From the NCBI GenBank assembly GCA_934370915.1, contig CAKRNI010000010.1:1-25871 (forward strand): a stretch of 25,871 nucleotides of DNA. Direction: 5' to 3'. The notes under the pieces were generated by a model. The model had not been told where the DNA came from. It did no database searches and saw nothing but the letters and a program-made list of their open reading frames with translations. The DNA is from an uncultured Lachnospiraceae bacterium (GTDB lineage: Bacteria > Bacillota > Clostridia > Lachnospirales > Lachnospiraceae). Below, in pieces: positions 22,695 through 25,871 of this stretch. The stretch's first letter is position 1. Every line of letters starts with the position of its first letter. A program made the translations under genes and the position numbers.

Positions 22695-23684
22695 ATGGTT
22701 ACATTAAATGATTATCTTTATTCCGGCGATACCATGTTCAAAATTTTGAAAAACTACAGCCAGGACCTGAAGAAAGAGGCAAAGTGTACCGGCAATGAAA
22801 TCGACCTGATGCACGCGAACTTTCTGCTCCAGATCCGGGAGCTTCTTGAACACAATGATTTCCTTACTGCCCAGTCCCAGAAAATCCGGGAATTCTATAT
22901 CCATATGGCGAAGGAATATCCGCTTTTGGCCTTTAACTTCAAAGGACGCATCAAATCCCTGATCCGCGCGGAGGCAAAATTCAACGGCTACATTGTTGAA
23001 TATATCTATGATTACTATATGGAAAATAAAGCCTACCCGTCGATCTCCGAGCTCAAGCAGCGCCTCAGCTGTTTTCGGGATCTGATCGCGTACCGGATCG
23101 TGACTTCCCTGCCGAAATGCTATCTGAAACCTGACGAATCTCAGGAAGAAGCTGATCTCCGATACCTCTACCAGATCGCCAACGAACTTCCGGGCTTTCT
23201 CGAAGAGCGGGGATTTACCGCGGAACCGGCCTACGGCGTGAAGAAAAGCACCTCGCCGTTATTAAACGATGATGTGAAGCCTTACTACCGTGACTATATC
23301 TGTGGAAATACCTCCGAGGACTACCAGTCACTCCACATCACCTTCTACGACAACAGCTCCCGCAGCTATATGGAAGTCCAGCTCCGCACAAAGCACATGG
23401 ACGATATTGCGGAGATCGGTGTCGCCAACCACTTAAGCTACGAGAAGCGCCAGGAGGGCGAGCGCGCCCGCCGCGACGAGATCCCTGTGGGCGAATGCGT
23501 CTACTTTGACGAAGCCTATGAGCGCTGCCGCCGCCTCGTAACCTTAAACCTTGCCGACCTCGACGTAAACATGTTCTCCGCCATCAATAATGACCTCGTA
23601 AACGATGGCTGCGGCCTCTACCGCGGACGCCTGATCCTGCCCTATGAGCATTTGTCGAGACATCAGAATGAGCTGGTGGATTAG
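22695..23684 (+). CDS. Single-domain RelA/SpoT-type (p)ppGpp synthetase
   Basis: A 329-residue cytosolic protein with a RelA/SpoT synthetase domain and neither HD hydrolase nor TGS/ACT parts. The start at ATG 22695 follows GAGGAG (22681-22686). Visible motifs are FKGRIKSLIRAEAKFNG (81-98, basic substrate loop), FRDLIAYRIV (127-136, Asp129 and Arg134), EDYQSLHITF (208-217, in place of the usual GYQSLH) and EVQLRTKHMDDIAE (227-240, catalytic Glu227). The N-terminal 75 and C-terminal 80 residues are helical additions, making it longer than the 200-250 residues of RelP/RelQ enzymes. The family makes pppGpp or ppGpp; some relatives are toxins, so activity should not be assumed. It neighbours a toxin-antitoxin-like pair but has its own promoter. 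Confidence 0.82.
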   Translation: MVTLNDYLYSGDTMFKILKNYSQDLKKEAKCTGNEIDLMHANFLLQIRELLEHNDFLTAQSQKIREFYIHMAKEYPLLAFNFKGRIKSLIRAEAKFNGYIVEYIYDYYMENKAYPSISELKQRLSCFRDLIAYRIVTSLPKCYLKPDESQEEADLRYLYQIANELPGFLEERGFTAEPAYGVKKSTSPLLNDDVKPYYRDYICGNTSEDYQSLHITFYDNSSRSYMEVQLRTKHMDDIAEIGVANHLSYEKRQEGERARRDEIPVGECVYFDEAYERCRRLVTLNLADLDVNMFSAINNDLVNDGCGLYRGRLILPYEHLSRHQNELVD

Positions 23685-23701
23685 AGGTAGCGCAATTTAA
23701 G

Positions 23702-23731
23702 TTGCTTTCTATACTCCTGTGGGAGCATAAT
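23702..23731 (+). promoter_or_regulatory. Possible promoter of the DUF3990/XRE pair
   Basis: TTGCTT (23702-23707), an 18-base spacer and CATAAT (23726-23731), with a small CTCC/GGAG inverted repeat in the spacer that an XRE antitoxin might use. The ribosome site AGGAGG is at 23738-23743. Moderate support only. Confidence 0.4.
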
Positions 23732-23751
23732 CAGATCAGGAGGTTGATCTC

Positions 23752-24429
23752 ATGGAAAAAATGATCTATCACGGTTCTGATCATATTATCGAACACCCTG
23801 AATTCGGATATGGCAAAACATATAACGACTATGGAACAGGATTCTACTGCACTGAAAATCCAAATATGGCAAAAGAATGGGGTGCTGGCATTGATCACAA
23901 CGGTTATGCCAACCAATATAAAATTACATGTGATGGTCTTTCAATTTTTGATCTAAACGCATCTAAATACACCCTGCTGCACTGGCTTACGATTCTGCTG
24001 GAAAACCGGGAATTTGATACTTCCACACCACTTGCTGCTGAATCAAAAGAATATTTGCTTAACACCTTTCATACAGATTATAAAGCTGCAGATATCATTG
24101 TCGGTTACCGGGCTGATGACAGTTACTTCTCCTTTGCATCTGACTTTATTAATGGCGCAATCTCCTACCGCCAGCTTTGTAACGCTATGCGTTTAGGAAA
24201 ACTTGGACAACAGTTTGTACTCAAAAGCGAGGCAGCTTTTAATCGTCTTGAATTTATTGGCTATGAAATTGCAGACGCAAAAGAATGGTACAAGAGAAAG
24301 GCTTTTCGTGATCAATCCGCACGCCGTCAATATTTTGACATCGAACGAAACCGCAGACAACGGGGGGATTTATATATCACCACTATTTTGGATGAGGAGA
24401 TGAAACCTGATGATCCACGCTTACGATAA
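23752..24429 (+). CDS. DUF3990 protein, probable ADP-ribosyltransferase-like toxin
   Basis: A 225-residue protein. The N terminus MIYHGSDHIIEHPEFGYGKT and NDYGTGFYCTENPNMAKEWG is the DUF3990 signature. It resembles the His-Tyr type NAD-binding core of ADP-ribosyltransferases (His7, Tyr32). The later segment GQQFVLKSEAAFNRLEFIGY is the usual end of the domain. The start at ATG 23752 follows AGGAGG. The last 20 bases overlap the next gene, and base composition drops in G+C here against both sides, a sign of transfer. By analogy with two-gene modules of this kind I predict that it is a toxin held in check by the downstream XRE protein; its target is unknown. Confidence 0.7.
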   Translation: MEKMIYHGSDHIIEHPEFGYGKTYNDYGTGFYCTENPNMAKEWGAGIDHNGYANQYKITCDGLSIFDLNASKYTLLHWLTILLENREFDTSTPLAAESKEYLLNTFHTDYKAADIIVGYRADDSYFSFASDFINGAISYRQLCNAMRLGKLGQQFVLKSEAAFNRLEFIGYEIADAKEWYKRKAFRDQSARRQYFDIERNRRQRGDLYITTILDEEMKPDDPRLR

Positions 24430-25069
24430 AAGTTATCTCTCTTCTGCACAAAAAAATCTTGCCCGAATGCTGGATTATATGGTCAACGATCTTAAACACT
24501 CTCTGGAAACTGTATGGCAGTGGTTTTTAATGAGCAGGACCTCCCATCGCTTTGAACAGGGTGACTGCTCTGTTCTGTCCGGAATGTCCGGCGTGGAACT
24601 TGCACGCATGGTTTTGCAGGAATCAGGTCAGCCTATTCCTGATATTCGTCCATCCTACGCCTATGACCGCAGCCCGGAATACTGGACGGGCTGGGCTATC
24701 GCCTACTATCAATGGGACACGGGGCTGCATTTCGATGAAATCGAACGCGCGGTTCATATCACTGATATTCGTCTCCTGTATACACCTTATCATGAAATGG
24801 ATATCCGTCAGTTTGTAGATAAAATGAATGAACTTTATCATGATTCCAGCCCTGATACGAACTTAAAAGCATTACGTACTCTTTCGGGATTCACTCAGGC
24901 AGAACTGGCCGAACAGACAAATATTCCATTACGAACGATTCAACAATACGAGCAGCGCCAGAAAAATATTAATAAGGCTCAGGCTGAAACTCTTCTTCGG
25001 CTTTCTCGGGTATTAAACTGTAGTGTGGAAGATTTGATGGAAAAAGTTCCTGTCTCAGATCCTATTTAA
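24410..25069 (+). CDS. XRE-family protein, predicted antitoxin/repressor partner of DUF3990
   Basis: A 219-residue protein with two parts. Residues about 1-130 form a domain I recognise from Lachnospiraceae proteins but cannot name, with the landmarks GMSGVELARMVL and YDRSPEYWTGWAIAYYQWDT. Residues 151-208 are a standard XRE helix-turn-helix (LKALRTLSGFTQAELAEQTN, then IPLRTIQQYEQRQ). It starts inside the 3' end of the DUF3990 gene in another frame, behind GAGGAG, which argues for coupled translation and a shared job. The order toxin first, larger DNA-binding partner second, fits HigBA-like or RES-Xre-like arrangements. Like its partner it is AT-richer than the surrounding genes. Antitoxin function is inference from context. 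Confidence 0.7.
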   Translation: MIHAYDKSYLSSAQKNLARMLDYMVNDLKHSLETVWQWFLMSRTSHRFEQGDCSVLSGMSGVELARMVLQESGQPIPDIRPSYAYDRSPEYWTGWAIAYYQWDTGLHFDEIERAVHITDIRLLYTPYHEMDIRQFVDKMNELYHDSSPDTNLKALRTLSGFTQAELAEQTNIPLRTIQQYEQRQKNINKAQAETLLRLSRVLNCSVEDLMEKVPVSDPI

Positions 25070-25095
25070 CATCTTAAATTTATGCATTTTCTAAG

Positions 25096-25120
25096 CCTGC
25101 CCTTTTCGGACAGGTTTTTT
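25096..25120 (+). terminator. Terminator after the DUF3990/XRE pair
   Basis: CCTG-C-CC (25096-25102) pairs with GG-A-CAGG (25108-25114) with one mismatch and a 5-nt loop, then six T's (25115-25120). Confidence 0.8.
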
Positions 25121-25156
25121 ATTTCTATATCCGGTATTTCACTTTCTGAACTATCC

Positions 25157-25185
25157 TTGACATTCCTCCGGTTCTGCCATATATT
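25157..25185 (+). promoter_or_regulatory. Sigma-A promoter of the marR-type gene
   Basis: Perfect TTGACA (25157-25162), a 17-base spacer and TATATT (25180-25185). Start near 25192 gives a leader of about 203 nt that holds both hairpin repeats described below. Confidence 0.8.
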
Positions 25186-25265
25186 TAGGTTCCGAAGTAA
25201 TATTTGGATTTGCTTTTTTCGCAGAAGAACTGCTTCTGCTGCATGATCCAGTGGATCTTAAAGCT

Positions 25266-25303
25266 AAAATCCATTCCAAATCGGCTATGCCGATGGGATT
25301 TTT
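25266..25303 (+). repeat. ATCCATTCC hairpin repeat, copy 3 (marR leader)
   Basis: AAAATCC (25266-25272) pairs with GGATTTT (25296-25302), and ATCGGC (25280-25285) with GCCGAT (25289-25294). Apart from a two-base shift in the bulge and small changes it equals copy 1 at 7180-7214. Here the 3' arm runs into five T's, so the hairpin itself looks like a terminator inside the leader. Confidence 0.7.
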
Positions 25304-25326
25304 GCCTTCCGGCTTATGTTTTCTTA

Positions 25327-25366
25327 CGGTCAGCGCAGCAAGTGCGCAAACCTACCGAACAGTTAC
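25327..25366 (+). repeat. 40-nt hairpin repeat, copy B (before marR)
   Basis: Aligned without gaps to 2476-2515 with 33 of 40 identical bases. The GCGCA/TGCGC stem here is GCGCG/TGCGC in copy A, so an A-U pair becomes G-U and the fold is kept. It ends 28 bases before ATG 25395. Confidence 0.6.
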
Positions 25367-25394
25367 GATCCAACTACAGGAAAGGATTCTTTAC

Positions 25395-25826
25395 ATGGAT
25401 ATCGGAAAAATCATCAACCATCTCTCCAGCCGTCTCCGCTCCCGTTCCCAGGAAGTACATACAAAGCTCGGAATCGGAAGCGCACAGGGGAAGATCTTAA
25501 ACTTTATTCTGGTGGAATCGGCGCTCCATCCGGTCTATCAGAAAGATATTGAAAGGGAATTTTCTCTCCGTCCGCCGACCGTGACGGAAATGTTAAAGTC
25601 CCTGGAAGCCAGAGAACTCATCCTCCGGATCCCGGATGAGCAGGACGGACGCTTTAAGCAGATCGTTTTTACCGAGAAAGCTGCTGCCGTGAAGGACGCG
25701 CTGAACAAAGAGATCCACGAGACGGAAGAACTGCTTCTGCGTGGAATCTCAGAAGAAGAATTGAAGGAATTTATACGAATAACAGAAAAAATGCTGCAGA
25801 ACCTGGAATGCAGCGAACGAGGTTAA
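25395..25826 (+). CDS. MarR-family transcriptional regulator
   Basis: A 143-residue winged-helix repressor. I use ATG 25395, preceded by GGAAAGGA; the frame is open further upstream to 25251 but that part covers the leader repeats and has no ribosome site. The DNA-binding region is QKDIEREFSLRPPTVTEMLK, then SLEARELILRIPDEQDGRFK with the wing DEQDGR, and dimerisation helices lie at both ends. It is followed five bases later by another start codon, as in MarR-plus-transporter pairs where the repressor controls an efflux gene. Confidence 0.9.
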   Translation: MDIGKIINHLSSRLRSRSQEVHTKLGIGSAQGKILNFILVESALHPVYQKDIEREFSLRPPTVTEMLKSLEARELILRIPDEQDGRFKQIVFTEKAAAVKDALNKEIHETEELLLRGISEEELKEFIRITEKMLQNLECSERG

Positions 25827-25831
25827 ACATC

Positions 25832-25871
25832 ATGAACGACAACGAATTAATGAAATCCATGCCCATCCCCC
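25832..25871 (+). CDS. Start of the next gene, possibly a membrane exporter (truncated)
   Basis: ATG 25832, with GAGG nine bases upstream, opens a frame reading MNDNELMKSMPIP to the window edge. A short charged start followed by MPIP resembles the N terminus of MATE-type efflux proteins of Clostridia, and the MarR neighbour fits, but 13 residues cannot settle it. Confidence 0.4.
   Translation, partial: MNDNELMKSMPIP

Noticed and set aside
25251..25394. Longer N terminus for the MarR protein
   Set aside because: The extension would translate two hairpin repeats, and the winged-helix protein is complete from ATG 25395.

Overview
The window looks like chromosomal DNA from an anaerobic gut-type member of the Bacillota, most likely Lachnospiraceae (class Clostridia). 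This is inferred from AGGAGG-type ribosome sites, sigma-A promoters with 17-bp spacers, an A/V-type ATPase operon, an anaerobe-type hybrid cluster protein and a TIGR01906/DUF1461 protein. Base composition is fairly even (roughly half G+C), except for a visibly AT-richer stretch at about 23.69-25.13 kb. I see no rRNA, tRNA, CRISPR array, transposase or phage gene.

Layout. (1) 1-7088, + strand: the 3' part of an A/V-type ATPase operon (I, K, F, E, A, B, D), translationally coupled to a DUF1461 membrane protein and closed by a strong terminator. Subunit C is absent from this stretch. (2) 7089-8885: a D,D-carboxypeptidase with its own promoter and a structured, terminator-bearing leader. (3) 8955-9929, - strand: a DEDDh exonuclease that may be nearly leaderless. 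(4) 10017-10710: a VOC-family protein with a good promoter and a folded leader. (5) 10714-12579, - strand: hybrid cluster protein with a perfect 18-bp palindrome centred at -41.5 of a -10-only promoter. (6) 12740-15111: a KtrB/KtrA potassium uptake pair followed by a densely folded 3' region whose first 122 nt make a four-way junction. (7) 15140-21421, - strand: a NikABCDE-like ABC importer operon ending in a zinc-dependent AstE/AspA-type deacylase. (8) 21640-22626: a LysR regulator whose promoter carries the same GTTAG-N6-CTWAC site as the nikA-like promoter. (9) 22637-25120: a single-domain RelA/SpoT-type alarmone synthetase, then a two-gene DUF3990/XRE module that looks like a toxin-antitoxin pair. 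(10) 25157-25871: a MarR regulator with a long repeat-bearing leader, followed by the first 13 codons of the next gene.

How parts fit together. The ATPase couples ATP to H+ or Na+ movement. KtrAB uses membrane potential to import K+. The nik-like genes, their LysR regulator and the deacylase form one predicted uptake-and-processing pathway. The substrate is probably not the Ni-(His)2 complex of E. coli NikA, because the direct metal ligand aligned to His416 is Tyr here while the carboxylate-binding arginines remain.

The features that ordinary gene annotation does not explain are the four-way-junction RNA after ktrA, the -41.5 palindrome at hcp, the shared LysR operator, and two families of short hairpin repeats scattered between genes (ATCCATTCC...GGATTT in three copies; a 40-nt element in two). 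All family assignments come from reading the sequence and from memory of the families; no database search was run.
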